NCBI GenBank assembly: GCA_003388505.1
Contig: QQVO01000007.1
Location: 62,001 to 126,000, forward strand
Direction: 5' to 3'
Length of the DNA: 64,000 bases
Origin: Planctomycetota bacterium
Lineage (GTDB): Bacteria; Planctomycetota; Planctomycetia; Planctomycetales; Planctomycetaceae
Both the position numbers and the translations under genes were made by a program. The notes under the pieces were generated by a model that had not been told where the DNA came from, ran no database searches, and saw nothing but the letters and a program-made list of their open reading frames with translations. This document shows, piece by piece, positions 51,127 to 59,689 of this stretch. Positions within the stretch are counted from its first letter, which is position 1; every line of letters starts with the position of its first letter.

Positions 51127-51213
51127 GGAAGTCATCCGGCCGGATGAGGAGGCTGTCTTGAAAACAGGTCGGCGAGTTCGCCTCGCTTGTGGGTTCGAGT
51201 CCCACGGCTTCCG
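51127..51213 (+). tRNA. tRNA-Ser(TGA)
   Basis: 87 bases, class II. Acceptor GGAAGTC/GGCTTCC, anticodon loop CTTGAAA with TGA at 51159-51161, a long variable arm with a GGCGAG, TTCG, CCTCGC hairpin, and T arm GTGGG, TTCGAGT, CCCAC. G discriminator as in bacterial tRNA-Ser. Confidence 0.88.
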
Positions 51214-51234
51214 CTGAGAGTGAACCAACAATTG

Positions 51235-51342
51235 GGGCTCATGGTCCAACAGGAAGTCACCGGTGTCGCAAGCCGGAGGACCAATCCAGGCTTGCAAGCC
51301 TGATCGGTGCCCGGGTGCAATTCCCGGTGAGTCCACTCCACA
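51235..51342 (+). tRNA. Abnormal long tRNA-like sequence (Ala-type anticodon)
   Basis: Acceptor GGGCTCA (51235-51241) pairs fully with TGAGTCC (51329-51335) with A next; the T arm is CCGGG, TGCAATT, CCCGG. Between them two anticodon-like arms compete: CCGGT, GTCGCAA, GCCGG (would read CGC) and CAGGCTTGCAAGCCTG, a perfect 16-base palindrome (would read TGC or be a long variable arm). It looks like a class II tRNA with an Ala anticodon or a fusion of two tRNAs. Boundaries approximate. Confidence 0.45.
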
Positions 51343-51343
51343 C

Positions 51344-51415
51344 GATCCCGTGGTCCAGCGGCTACGACTTCTGGCCTACACCCAGACAACGATGGTTCGA
51401 GTCCATCCGGGATCA
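51344..51415 (+). tRNA. tRNA-Val(TAC)-like
   Basis: 72 bases. Acceptor GATCCCG/CGGGATC perfect; D stem GTC/GAC; anticodon stem TCTGG/CCAGA perfect with loop CCTACAC, giving anticodon TAC but C instead of U at position 33; T arm GATGG, TTCGAGT, CCATC. The acceptor sequence is unlike usual bacterial tRNA-Val. Confidence 0.65.
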
Positions 51416-51499
51416 CTCCGGCACAGCCGGTTTGTTCGTGTGAGTCGTCGGAAGCAACGGGAGCTCAGGAAGGCATCACAGTCAAGCCGCCCACGGCGG

Positions 51500-51538
51500 G
51501 CCCAGGTACGCCAACCGGCAGAGCGACTCGGCTTAGAG
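51500..51538 (+). pseudogene. tRNA-Leu(TAG) truncated after the anticodon loop
   Basis: GCCCAGG acceptor strand, TA, D arm CGCCAACCGGCAGAGCG, anticodon stem CTCGG and loop CTTAGAG (anticodon TAG) are tRNA-Leu-like. The 3' stem should be CCGAG, but the sequence continues CGCTTTGCAG, the inverted end of the F5 repeat. No variable, T or acceptor 3' strand follows. Confidence 0.55.
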
Positions 51539-51716
51539 CGCTTTGCAGTTCGGTCTGTGGCCCCGGGAACGATCCGTTCTTGATTCGCGGAGGCAAGATC
51601 GCCAATAGCTATTAGCGACCTCTTGACCCTCGGCTCTTGACCCGCCACTTCGCCGGAGATGGCGAACTCCAGCCAACCTGCCCCCTGAGCACAAACACAG
51701 TTCTGCAAAGCGCTAT
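51535..51716. repeat. F5-related element with inverted ends
   Basis: Ends AGCGCTTTGCAGTTC (from 51537) and CTGCAAAGCGCTATC (to about 51717) are inverted copies of the F5 terminus. The interior contains TCTTGACCCTCGGCTCTTGA-type sequence. No reading frame of note. Confidence 0.55.
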
Positions 51717-51760
51717 CAACGGGACGTGTGAAACGAGGCGACATTCTTGAGACGGCGCAC

Positions 51761-53233
51761 CTATGCGAGGATGTCGGTCATGACTTTCCCGTGATCGATG
51801 TCCAGCCGCTTTCGTCCGGGGACTTCCAGGGTGCGGCCGTCGACTCCCAGCAGGTGCAGGACGGTGGCGTGCAGGTCGGTGACGTAGTGTCCTTCGCCGA
51901 GCGCGTGATAACCGAGTTCATCGGTCTCACCGTGGACGTAGCCGCGTTTGAGACCGGCGCCGGCCATCCAGACGGTGAATCCGTTGGGATGATGGTCGCG
52001 GCCGTCCATGCCTCCGGCGCGCTGTTCGAGACCGGGCGTGCGTCCGAACTCGGTGCAGAAGACGACGACGGTGTCCTCGAGGAGGCCGCGCTGTTTGAGG
52101 TCTTTCATGAGTCCGGCGACGGGCAGGTCCATTCCGGCGCACAGGCGGGTGTGGTTTTCCTTGAGTTTCTGATGCGAATCCCACACTCCGTAGGGAGAGG
52201 GGAAGACCTGAACGAAGCGCACTCCGCGTTCGACCATTCTGCGAGCGGCCAGCAGGCGTTCGCCCGCCTGTTTGGTGGCGTCGTTGTCGAGGCCGTAGAG
52301 CGACTGGGTGGCGGGCGTTTCGGTGGAGAAGTCGAGCGCCTCGGGCACGGCCCGCTGCATCCTGAAGGCGAGTTCATAGGAATGAATGCGGGCCCGCAGT
52401 TCGGGATCGTGCGGGTATTCGACAGCCGCGAGTTCATTGAGATTGTCGATCAGTTCGTATTCGCGTCGTTGCGCGGCTTCGGACTGGCCTTCCCGTCGGC
52501 GGCCGAACGGGAGGGGATTGTTCGGATCGAGCGCCAGCGGCACGCCGGCATGCTGCGGCCCTAAATACTTGGAGTCGATTGACTGCCGGGTGTCGGTCCG
52601 CGTGGGCCCGCCGATGACGACGAACTTGGGCAGGTTCTCGTTGAGGGTGCCGAGGCCGTAGTGCACCCAGGCGCCGATGCTGGGCTCCGGATCGTCCAGA
52701 CGGTGCCGGCCGGTGTGAATCTGGTTCTCGGCGGCGTGGTCGTTGTCGGTCGTCCACATGTTGCGGATGAAGCAGATGTCGTCGGCGCATTCGGCGAGGT
52801 TGGGCCACCAGTCGGTCATCTCGACGCCGCACTCGCCGACCTGCTTGAATCCGACCTGCAGGGGATAGATCGTGGGATAGACGTCGCGGACATTGATTTC
52901 CTCGGCCGCAACCGAGCGGAACCGTTTTGCGTGCAGCGGCGAATGGATCGGATTCTCGAAGGGGGTCTTGTCGAAGGTTTTGCCGGCGTACTTGTTGAGC
53001 GCGGGTTTGGGATCGAAGGTCTCCAGATGGCTGTAGCCGCCGGAGAGGAAGATCCACATCACCGACTTGGCGCGCGGCGCAAACTGCGGCCGGCCGCTGG
53101 GATTTCCTGCGGCAATGCCGTCGCTTTGCAACATCGATCCGAGGGCGAGGCCGGTGAACCCCATCCCGATGTCGGCCAGAAACGTCCGCCGCGGGAGGTG
53201 TCCGCAACAGGTGTGATCGGAGTGGTTTGACAT
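51761..53233 (-). CDS. DUF1501 family protein (TAT-exported)
   Basis: A 490-residue planctomycete-type protein of the alkaline-phosphatase/sulfatase superfamily fold. It starts with a twin-arginine signal (PRRTFLADIGMGFTGLALG) after a His/Cys-rich leader, followed by the family signature MWIFLSGGYSHLETFDPKP and, near the end, DTVVVFCTEFGRTP. DUF1501 genes are almost always paired with a DUF1549/DUF1553 gene, as here (74 bases downstream of it on the minus strand). The pair is thought to act in degradation of complex polysaccharides or sulfated substrates outside the cytoplasm; the reaction is not established. Confidence 0.93.
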   Translation of the reverse strand: MSNHSDHTCCGHLPRRTFLADIGMGFTGLALGSMLQSDGIAAGNPSGRPQFAPRAKSVMWIFLSGGYSHLETFDPKPALNKYAGKTFDKTPFENPIHSPLHAKRFRSVAAEEINVRDVYPTIYPLQVGFKQVGECGVEMTDWWPNLAECADDICFIRNMWTTDNDHAAENQIHTGRHRLDDPEPSIGAWVHYGLGTLNENLPKFVVIGGPTRTDTRQSIDSKYLGPQHAGVPLALDPNNPLPFGRRREGQSEAAQRREYELIDNLNELAAVEYPHDPELRARIHSYELAFRMQRAVPEALDFSTETPATQSLYGLDNDATKQAGERLLAARRMVERGVRFVQVFPSPYGVWDSHQKLKENHTRLCAGMDLPVAGLMKDLKQRGLLEDTVVVFCTEFGRTPGLEQRAGGMDGRDHHPNGFTVWMAGAGLKRGYVHGETDELGYHALGEGHYVTDLHATVLHLLGVDGRTLEVPGRKRLDIDHGKVMTDILA

Positions 53234-53307
53234 GGTCTGTCTGGTCCTGATTGTTTGAGCCGCCCGGGCGATCGGGGGCGATTCGGTTCTTGAGTCTGGT
53301 TATCCGG

Positions 53308-56300
53308 TTATCGGATCGCGAGGAAGTCGTTGTGGCTGAAGAGCGATCGCACCAGGCTTGTGCGGGCCGCGGCGGCGGGTTCCGCCGTCCCTTCTCCGGC
53401 GAGGAGTTCCGTTTGCTCCTGGAGAAATCGGCTGCAAAGCTCGGTTTCGGCGTCGCTGGGGGGTCGGGAGAGAATCGTTTCGAACGCGGCCGTGACAAAC
53501 GCCGAGGGATCGGATTGTTCGTCGGCCGAGAGCCCTGCCCAGAATCGTGCGGCAAGCTCGGCGCTCTGTTTGTGGATCAGTTCGCTGTTGGTGAGCGCGA
53601 GCGCCTGCTGCGGGATGACGCTCCGCGTGCGGCGGTAGCACTCGGCTGCGTCGGCTGCGTCGAAGAGCATTCCGAGTTCGCTTTTTCCGCCCGCTTCAGG
53701 ATGAGTGCTGTAGTAGAGGCTGCGGCGCGTGGTCGTGAGCGCTTCGCTGTTTTCGAGTTCCTGGCCGCCGAGCGTGAGGTCCAGATTGCCGGCGCACCAC
53801 AGAATGCTGTCCCGCACGACCTCTGATTCCATGCGGCCGACGTTCATCCGCCAGAGGAAGTGGTTGTCGGGGTCGATTCTCAGATTCTCGGCGATGCTTG
53901 GCTCGCCGCCGGCGTCCGAGATCGCGGCAGCGCTCGATGACTGCCGGTACGCGGCGGAGGTGACGATGAGCCGGTGGAGGTGCTTCATGCTCCAGCCCGA
54001 TTCCATCAGTTCGACGGCGAGCCAGTCGAGCAGTTGCGGGTGCGTCGGGTCGGCTCCGTTGTTGCCGAAGTCGAAGACCGACGCGACCAGCGGCGAGTGG
54101 AAGTGCCGCATCCAGATGTGATTGACGGCGACCCGCGCAGTGAGCGGGTTGGCCGGGCTGGCGATCCATTCGGCGAGCGCCTTGCGGCGGCCGGTGCTGG
54201 TGGATGCATAGACGGGGCTGAGCGGCGTGTAGGTCGCGTCCTCTTCAATCGCGGCCAATGCGTTGCGGGCCGTCTCCTCGGCGGAACTGGCGGTGTTGAC
54301 CTCGGTCTGGGCTGTTTCAATCTTCTTGGCGCGTTCCGCATCGGTTGCGGGGAGCGCTTTGGCCTGGGCCAATGCGTGCTGTTTAGCGAGCAGCGTTGCG
54401 GCCGCTGCGGCGTGGTTCGCCTTTCGCTCCGATTCGACGGCGGTTCGCGCGGCGGCGGCCGCGTCGATACCTTCATCGATCCCGTACCGCGCGCGATCGG
54501 CGGCGATCCTGGCTTCCAGACTGTCGAGCTTCCGTTGCGCCGCTTCGACGTTCGCTTCGGCCGCCTGTACCGACAACTCCTGAGCGGCGACCGCGTTTTG
54601 TGCGATCTGCAGGGCGAGCACGGCGTCTGACGGGACGCTGCCGTCCAGGAGCTTTGAAACTCTGGAGGTTGCCGGGGCGACGGAATACGACGAGGTGGAC
54701 CATTCGTCAACGCCGAGTACGTCGTTGCCGTCCACATAGGCTTCGGACTCGAAGTCGAACGAGACTTCGGGCGCGTCTGCGCCGGCGGGCGTCCAGGTCA
54801 AGACGTCGAACGCGACTTTGCTGCCGGTTCGGGCGTCGAATGTAATGGGCTGCGCCGCGTTCTTGCGGGGATTCCATCCATTGAGGGCGACGGGAACTTT
54901 GTCGACCAACAACGCATCGTCGCTCAACGATTTGACGCTGAGCAGGCAGCGGTCGGTCGAAGGTTCAAAGAGCAGCACGACCTCGAACCGGTCCTGTCCG
55001 CCCTCGAAGTCATAAGTGCCTGCGTTAAACTGATCGTAACCGCCCGGCTGGTACGAGATGATCTTGCCGTTTTCAAAGGCTACGAACCCGGCGGTGAGGG
55101 CCTGGTTGACGTCGCGCACCAGTTGAAAGTTCGCGTGGGCGTCTGCAAGGATTTTCATCTGGAAGCGAAGCGTCGCGCCGTCTTCCACGGCGGTCAGGCC
55201 GGACAAGGGGTTGTGGAGGATGCGACGGCCCTCGGTGGCGTCAAGCTGCAGCGATTGACGTCCCTGGAGCGCGCCTTCCGACCCGCTGGCGGCTGCGGCT
55301 GCGTCGTAGGCGTTCTGCGCGGCTGCGAACTGCTCGCGGAGGGGCGTCAGTGCGTCTTCGGCCGCCTGACGGGCGGCTTCCAGCGCGGCCTCCGCGGTTG
55401 CCAGTGCGGCGGAGTGTTCATTGCGTTCCTGGGCCTGGATCGCCGGTCTCAATCCCGGATAATACGCTTCCGGCGGGAGTTCGATCGGCTCGATCACGAC
55501 ATCCCGGCCGCCGATTGCTTCCGGGACGCGCGGCTCGATCGAACCGCGGTCTTCCACGCGGTTCCGCTCGTCTCCGCCCGTGTAGAACCAGGTCGGCGCG
55601 TCGGGCGATTCGTCGTAGACGCGGACCAGGCCGAGCCGCTGGATTTTCCGCAGGACGCTGTATTCGTACGGCTGGAACAGTCCCGGATCGGGCTCGCCGG
55701 GAACCCGGTCCTGCCGCATGCCGATCGGCTCGAAGAACGCCCGGAGGGCGAAGTACTCGTCCTGCGCGATCGGATCGTACTTGTGGTCGTGGCAGTGGGC
55801 GCAGTTGAACGTGAGTCCGAGAAACGACTTGGCCGTGTATTCAACGTTGTCGCGCATCCATTCGTTCGGATTGAGGGCGAACCAGTTGCGAGCGAGGTAG
55901 GCGGTGGCGACGACCGACTCGTCGTTGCCGGGGTCGACTTCATCGGCGGCCAGCATCTCGACGATCATCCGGTCATAGCCCTTGTCGTTGTTGAGGGAGT
56001 TGACGATCCAATCCCGCCAGCGCCACACCTGCGGTGCGCTGTTCCATACGTCGGGCACCATCCGCCGGCCGTACCAGTCGCTGTAGCGCCAGACGTCCAT
56101 CCAGTGCCGCGCCCAGCGCTGGCCGTACTGTTCGGAATCGAGGAGCCGGTCGACGGCGTTCTCGTAGGCGGTTTGAGAGTCGTCCTGCCGGAATGCGGTC
56201 AACTGTTCGCGGGTCGGCGGCAAGCCGACGAGATCGAGGTGAACGCGGCGGAGAAGGATTTCCGGGGAGGCTTCGGGCGCATGGGTCAAGCCGCGCTGCT

Positions 56301-56808
56301 CGTGCTGTGCGGCGATAAACGCATCGATCGGGTTCCTGATCCATTCGGGATCACTGGTCGCCGGGACCGGGGATCGCACTGGAAGTTGAAACGCCCAGTG
56401 GTCGCGGGGGTCGGCCTCGGGTTGTTCGTCGGCGGGGCCTTTCGCTCCCTGTTCGATCCAGGCTTTGACGATTGCAAGCTGCTCCTCGTCGAGCGGCGAG
56501 CCCTCGATGGGCATGCGGTACGACTCGTCCTCGGTCGAGATGCGCTCCCACAGCAGGCTGGCGTCGGGGTCGCCGGGCACGATCGCTTCACCGCTGTCGC
56601 CACCGGTTACGGCGGAAACGGCCGTATCGACGCGGAGCGAACCCTCTTGCTTGAGTCCGCCGTGGCAGGCGTAGCATTTGGCGCGGAGAATCGGCTTGAC
56701 GTCGCGTTCGTAATCGACGTCCGCTGCGCCGCAAGTGCCTGCGGCCGCGGCAAGCACGATCGTAATCGCCATCGGTGCGAGATATTCGCGTCTGATCATT
56801 GCGTTCAT
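53308..56808 (-). CDS. PSCyt1-DUF1549-DUF1553 protein with coiled-coil insert
   Basis: A 1166-residue exported protein. The signal peptide (APMAITIVLAAAAGTCGA) is followed by a planctomycete cytochrome domain PSCyt1 with heme site CYACH at about residue 46, then DUF1549 (about 150-370; HDHKYDPIAQDEYFALR), a LamG-like beta region (about 500-680), a 130-residue Ala-rich coiled coil (about 690-830), and DUF1553 (about 850-1160; VNHIWMRHFHSPLV). The coiled coil and LamG-like region lie between the two DUF domains, as in the longer class of these proteins. Partner of the adjacent DUF1501 gene. ATG at 56808 or 56799. Confidence 0.93.
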   Translation of the reverse strand: MNAMIRREYLAPMAITIVLAAAAGTCGAADVDYERDVKPILRAKCYACHGGLKQEGSLRVDTAVSAVTGGDSGEAIVPGDPDASLLWERISTEDESYRMPIEGSPLDEEQLAIVKAWIEQGAKGPADEQPEADPRDHWAFQLPVRSPVPATSDPEWIRNPIDAFIAAQHEQRGLTHAPEASPEILLRRVHLDLVGLPPTREQLTAFRQDDSQTAYENAVDRLLDSEQYGQRWARHWMDVWRYSDWYGRRMVPDVWNSAPQVWRWRDWIVNSLNNDKGYDRMIVEMLAADEVDPGNDESVVATAYLARNWFALNPNEWMRDNVEYTAKSFLGLTFNCAHCHDHKYDPIAQDEYFALRAFFEPIGMRQDRVPGEPDPGLFQPYEYSVLRKIQRLGLVRVYDESPDAPTWFYTGGDERNRVEDRGSIEPRVPEAIGGRDVVIEPIELPPEAYYPGLRPAIQAQERNEHSAALATAEAALEAARQAAEDALTPLREQFAAAQNAYDAAAAASGSEGALQGRQSLQLDATEGRRILHNPLSGLTAVEDGATLRFQMKILADAHANFQLVRDVNQALTAGFVAFENGKIISYQPGGYDQFNAGTYDFEGGQDRFEVVLLFEPSTDRCLLSVKSLSDDALLVDKVPVALNGWNPRKNAAQPITFDARTGSKVAFDVLTWTPAGADAPEVSFDFESEAYVDGNDVLGVDEWSTSSYSVAPATSRVSKLLDGSVPSDAVLALQIAQNAVAAQELSVQAAEANVEAAQRKLDSLEARIAADRARYGIDEGIDAAAAARTAVESERKANHAAAAATLLAKQHALAQAKALPATDAERAKKIETAQTEVNTASSAEETARNALAAIEEDATYTPLSPVYASTSTGRRKALAEWIASPANPLTARVAVNHIWMRHFHSPLVASVFDFGNNGADPTHPQLLDWLAVELMESGWSMKHLHRLIVTSAAYRQSSSAAAISDAGGEPSIAENLRIDPDNHFLWRMNVGRMESEVVRDSILWCAGNLDLTLGGQELENSEALTTTRRSLYYSTHPEAGGKSELGMLFDAADAAECYRRTRSVIPQQALALTNSELIHKQSAELAARFWAGLSADEQSDPSAFVTAAFETILSRPPSDAETELCSRFLQEQTELLAGEGTAEPAAAARTSLVRSLFSHNDFLAIR

Positions 56809-57204
56809 TCGCTCAGAAATCGGGGAACGTATCAATGAGAGTTTATCATAACGGGGGGCGGCACGTGAACGGTTTGGTGCAGGTCGGTCTGACCGCGACT
56901 GTCGCAACCGTTATGACCGGAAAACTCGCGGTGGGGCCAGGGGAATCGACGCTCGGAGACGAATTCTCCGATGCTTGCGGTCGGAGCGCGGCCGATCATA
57001 CGGGCATCGGTTCGTGCGGACAGCGCGCGTGTGCCTCCATGTCTTGCGTCGCTCACTTGCCGCAGGGCTTGTGGGCCGTCCGATCGTACAGGAACCCGGT
57101 CGCCTCGCCGGAATCAGGGAATTATTAACGCGACCTCGCTGGGGCTGTGCGGGCCACGACGGCCTGCTCCCCGCGCGGCCGGACCGCGAACAGGAGTCAG
57201 GACG
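56809..57204. other. Divergent gap upstream of csrA
   Basis: No gene supported; reading frames here are upstream extensions. The promoters of csrA and of the DUF1553 gene must lie here, but no consensus element stands out. Confidence 0.5.
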
Positions 57205-57399
57205 ATGCTGGTCTTGTCACGACACCGCGACGAAAGCATTATCATCGGCGATGACATCGTCATCACGGTGGTTGATATCCGCGGGGACAAGGTCCGGCTG
57301 GGAATCGAAGCTCCGTCGCAGATTCCTGTCCACAGGCAGGAGATTTACGAAGCGATCCAGCGCGAGAAAGCGCGGGATGCGGAGGAAGGGCAGGCTTGA
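57205..57399 (+). CDS. csrA: Carbon storage regulator CsrA
   Basis: A 64-residue RNA-binding regulator that binds GGA-containing hairpins in mRNA leaders to control translation and stability. It begins [20 protein letters not shown], contains [10 protein letters not shown] and ends with the IPVHRQEIY segment (R in place for RNA contact), all typical. CAGGAG precedes the ATG at 57205 by about 11 bases. It stands alone rather than next to fliW or flagellar genes. Confidence 0.93.
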   Translation: MLVLSRHRDESIIIGDDIVITVVDIRGDKVRLGIEAPSQIPVHRQEIYEAIQREKARDAEEGQA

Positions 57400-57429
57400 G
57401 TTGAGCGTGGAGATGCATTGTTGAGCGTC

Positions 57430-57458
57430 GCAGGCCGTTCCTCTTGAGGGCGGCCTGC
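57430..57458 (+). terminator. Hairpin downstream of csrA
   Basis: GCAGGCCG (57430-57437) pairs with CGGCCTGC (57451-57458); an inner CCTC/GAGG extends the stem. There is no U-tract, so it may be a transcript-end or processing structure rather than an intrinsic terminator. Confidence 0.4.
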
Positions 57459-57681
57459 ACTCGTTATGGCGCGGGGCCGGTGGTCCAATGGCGTGCCCAC
57501 TGCCGCCGGTCGTGATTCCGTCTCGATCGCAGTATCCCGTTGTCGAAGGCGTAGAATGCAGCGGGGCGCGATTCCATCGCTTGACGAGGCGCAGCGATCA
57601 GACATAATGAGCCCTCGTCGAAGTCGGCCGTCACAAATTGGCTGGTGACGCACGATTTCCGGGAATCGATCGAACTGATTC

Positions 57682-57754
57682 GCGGGTGTAGCTCAGCTGG
57701 CAGAGCACCACGTTGCCATCGTGGATGTCGAGGGTTCGAGTCCCTTCACCCGCT
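57682..57754 (+). tRNA. tRNA-Gly(GCC)
   Basis: 73 bases. Acceptor GCGGGTG/CACCCGC perfect, D arm GCTCAGCTGGCAGAGC, anticodon loop TTGCCAT on stem CCACG/CGTGG (anticodon GCC), T arm GAGGG, TTCGAGT, CCCTT. CCA is not encoded. It lies 232 bases upstream of tig. Confidence 0.95.
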
Positions 57755-57986
57755 CTCACCGCAGGTCGGACATGCGAACAGCCTGCGTTCACGTCGATGC
57801 TCGATGAAGTTCATCCAATGAACTGACCGATCGCGTGCGACCTCCGGCGGAACCGCCTGGCGCGCGGCTTCGGGCCGGCCCGCTGCCGCCGCACTGAACC
57901 GCCGGCCGTCCTCGACGGACGATTGATCCGGGGGCGGTCGGACGTATTGAACCCTCGTTGACGAATCCGCAAACAAGGACGCACCC

Positions 57987-59474
57987 GTGGCAGACACCGC
58001 TGAAGGCTCCGCAATCGCCGATGAACCCGAATCGACCGGGGCCGCTGTGACCGACGATGCGCCGGAACGGATGGACCTGGATTTCACGGTCGAGAAGGTC
58101 GGTCCCTGCAAATCGCATGTGCGGGTCGTCATCCCGCGCGATGCGATCGACAACGTCACCCGGAGTTCGGTGGAGGAGTTGCTGGAGACCGCCAATGTGC
58201 CGGGATTCCGCGTGGGCCACGTGCCGGAACAGTTGATCCGCAAGCGGTTCAAACAGGAGTTGGCGGATCAGGTCAAGCAGCAGGTTCTGATGGCGAGCCT
58301 GGAACAGGTCTCGGAGGAGGCTGATCTCGAACCGATCAACGTACCGAATCTCGACCCGGAGGCGTTCGAGATCCCCGAGGAGGGGGACTTTGAATATGAG
58401 TTCGACGTCGAGGTCCGTCCGGAATTCGACCTGCCCGACTACAAGGGGCTGGAGATCGACCGCCCGGTGCGGGAAACGACGGATGAGGACGTCGAGGCGT
58501 ACATGCAGCAATTCCTGGAGGAGCACGGGCAACTCGAGCCGGTCGACGAGCCGGTGACGCCCGGCGACTTCGTGACTGTTGACGTGGTGTTCTCGCATGA
58601 CGGTGCGCGGATTCGCGAACTCGAGGAACTCTCGGTGCGCGTGCGGCCCGTTCTGCGGTTTTACGACGCGGAACTAGAGGGGTTTGACAAACTGATGGAG
58701 GGCGCGGTCGCGGACGATGTTCGCGAGTGCGACCTGACGATTTCGATGGAGGCGGAATCGGTTGAGATGCGGAGCGAGACAGTCCATGCGAAATTCACGG
58801 TGCTGGACGTCAAGCGGCTGAGACTGCCGGAATTGAATCAAGAGTTCTTTGATCGGATCAGCGTGGACGACGAAGAGGATCTGAAGAACCGCGTGCGGTC
58901 GATGCTGGAACGCCAGGTGACGTACGAGCAGCGTCAAGCGACCCGCCAGCAGGTTCTGGAGAAGATTACCGAGTCGGCTGATTGGGACTTGCCTGAGGAT
59001 CTGGTCGAAAAGCAGGTGGAGAACGCCCTGCGGCGCGAAGTGCTGGAGATGCAGCAGGCCGGGTTTTCGCGACAGGAGATTCAGGCACGAAAGAACGATC
59101 TGCGTCAGCGCTCTGTGACGATGACGCGGAAGAATCTGAAGGAGCACTTCGTTCTCGACCGCATCGCAGAGGAGGAGAAGATCGAAGTCTCCGCCGAAGA
59201 CATCGATCAGGAAATCCTGATGATGGCGGTGCAGAGCGGCGAGAATCCGCGCCGCGTCCGGGCCCGCCTGCAGAAATCGGGCGTGATCGAGAACCTGGAA
59301 GCTCAGATTCGGGAGAGGAAAGCGGTCGACCTGATTCTCAGGAACGCCAGGTTCAATGACATCGAGTTGCCGCCTCCGACCGAGACCGAAGTGGAAGCGG
59401 TCGATCGCGGCATCTGCAGCCGTATCAGTGACACCGACGTGAAAGCCGACGAGGACGAAGACGAGACCGATTGA
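57987..59474 (+). CDS. tig: Trigger factor
   Basis: A 495-residue ribosome-associated chaperone and peptidyl-prolyl isomerase. The ribosome-binding signature is VPGFRVGHVP (GFRxGKxP in most species; here His replaces Lys). The PPIase-like middle domain starts about residue 190 (VTPGDFVTVDVVF) and the C-terminal chaperone arms are long helices (about 280-460). An acidic tail (DEDEDETD) ends the protein. The GTG start at 57987 is supported by AAGGAC 8 bases before. In many bacteria tig precedes clpP and clpX; here the next gene is a UPF0173 hydrolase. Confidence 0.95.
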   Translation: MADTAEGSAIADEPESTGAAVTDDAPERMDLDFTVEKVGPCKSHVRVVIPRDAIDNVTRSSVEELLETANVPGFRVGHVPEQLIRKRFKQELADQVKQQVLMASLEQVSEEADLEPINVPNLDPEAFEIPEEGDFEYEFDVEVRPEFDLPDYKGLEIDRPVRETTDEDVEAYMQQFLEEHGQLEPVDEPVTPGDFVTVDVVFSHDGARIRELEELSVRVRPVLRFYDAELEGFDKLMEGAVADDVRECDLTISMEAESVEMRSETVHAKFTVLDVKRLRLPELNQEFFDRISVDDEEDLKNRVRSMLERQVTYEQRQATRQQVLEKITESADWDLPEDLVEKQVENALRREVLEMQQAGFSRQEIQARKNDLRQRSVTMTRKNLKEHFVLDRIAEEEKIEVSAEDIDQEILMMAVQSGENPRRVRARLQKSGVIENLEAQIRERKAVDLILRNARFNDIELPPPTETEVEAVDRGICSRISDTDVKADEDEDETD

Positions 59475-59510
59475 CCGTCCTTGTCTCGGTCCGATGAATC
59501 ACGAATCGCG

Positions 59511-59540
59511 CCCCGGGTGTCGTTCGCATCCGGGGTGTTT
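59511..59540 (+). terminator. Putative terminator of tig
   Basis: CCCCGGGTG (59511-59519) pairs with CATCCGGGG (59527-59535) over a 7-base loop, allowing a single-base mismatch, followed by TGTTT. Weak U-tract. Confidence 0.4.
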
Positions 59541-59558
59541 GCATTGGTCCCTTCGCTC

Positions 59559-59662
59559 GAGCAAATTGCTATACCATGTGTCCGCGTCGAGCGGTGTTTG
59601 GACTGTCGAGGACGAGAATCCGCGAGACAGATCGCCAACACTGATTTGCAAAGCGCTATAAT
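59559..59662. repeat. 104-bp repeat F5, copy 2
   Basis: Two differences from 37569-37672 and identical over the last 87 bases. It ends in TATAAT (59657-59662), 28 bases before the UPF0173 start codon, so it may supply a -10 element; no matching -35 was found. Confidence 0.9.
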
Positions 59663-59689
59663 TCCTCCGCCTCCAAAGGAGATACACCG

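Noticed and set aside
51416-51499. Further tRNA between the Val-like and Leu-like units
   Set aside because: I could not find paired acceptor or T-arm sequences; only a short GCCC/GGGC stem.
51761-52564. Plus-strand frame of 278 residues opposite the DUF1501 gene
   Set aside because: Shadow of high-G+C coding; the opposite strand has complete DUF1501 motifs.
55123-56838. 571-residue plus-strand frame opposite the DUF1553 gene
   Set aside because: Antisense open frame caused by codon bias; no recognisable motif and no start signal, while the other strand carries PSCyt1 and DUF1549.
57466-57681. Possible small gene between csrA and tRNA-Gly
   Set aside because: Only short Arg-rich frames without start signals are present.
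59657-59662. Complete promoter inside the F5 repeat
   Set aside because: TATAAT is present, but no acceptable -35 hexamer at 16-18 bases, so only a possible -10 is reported.
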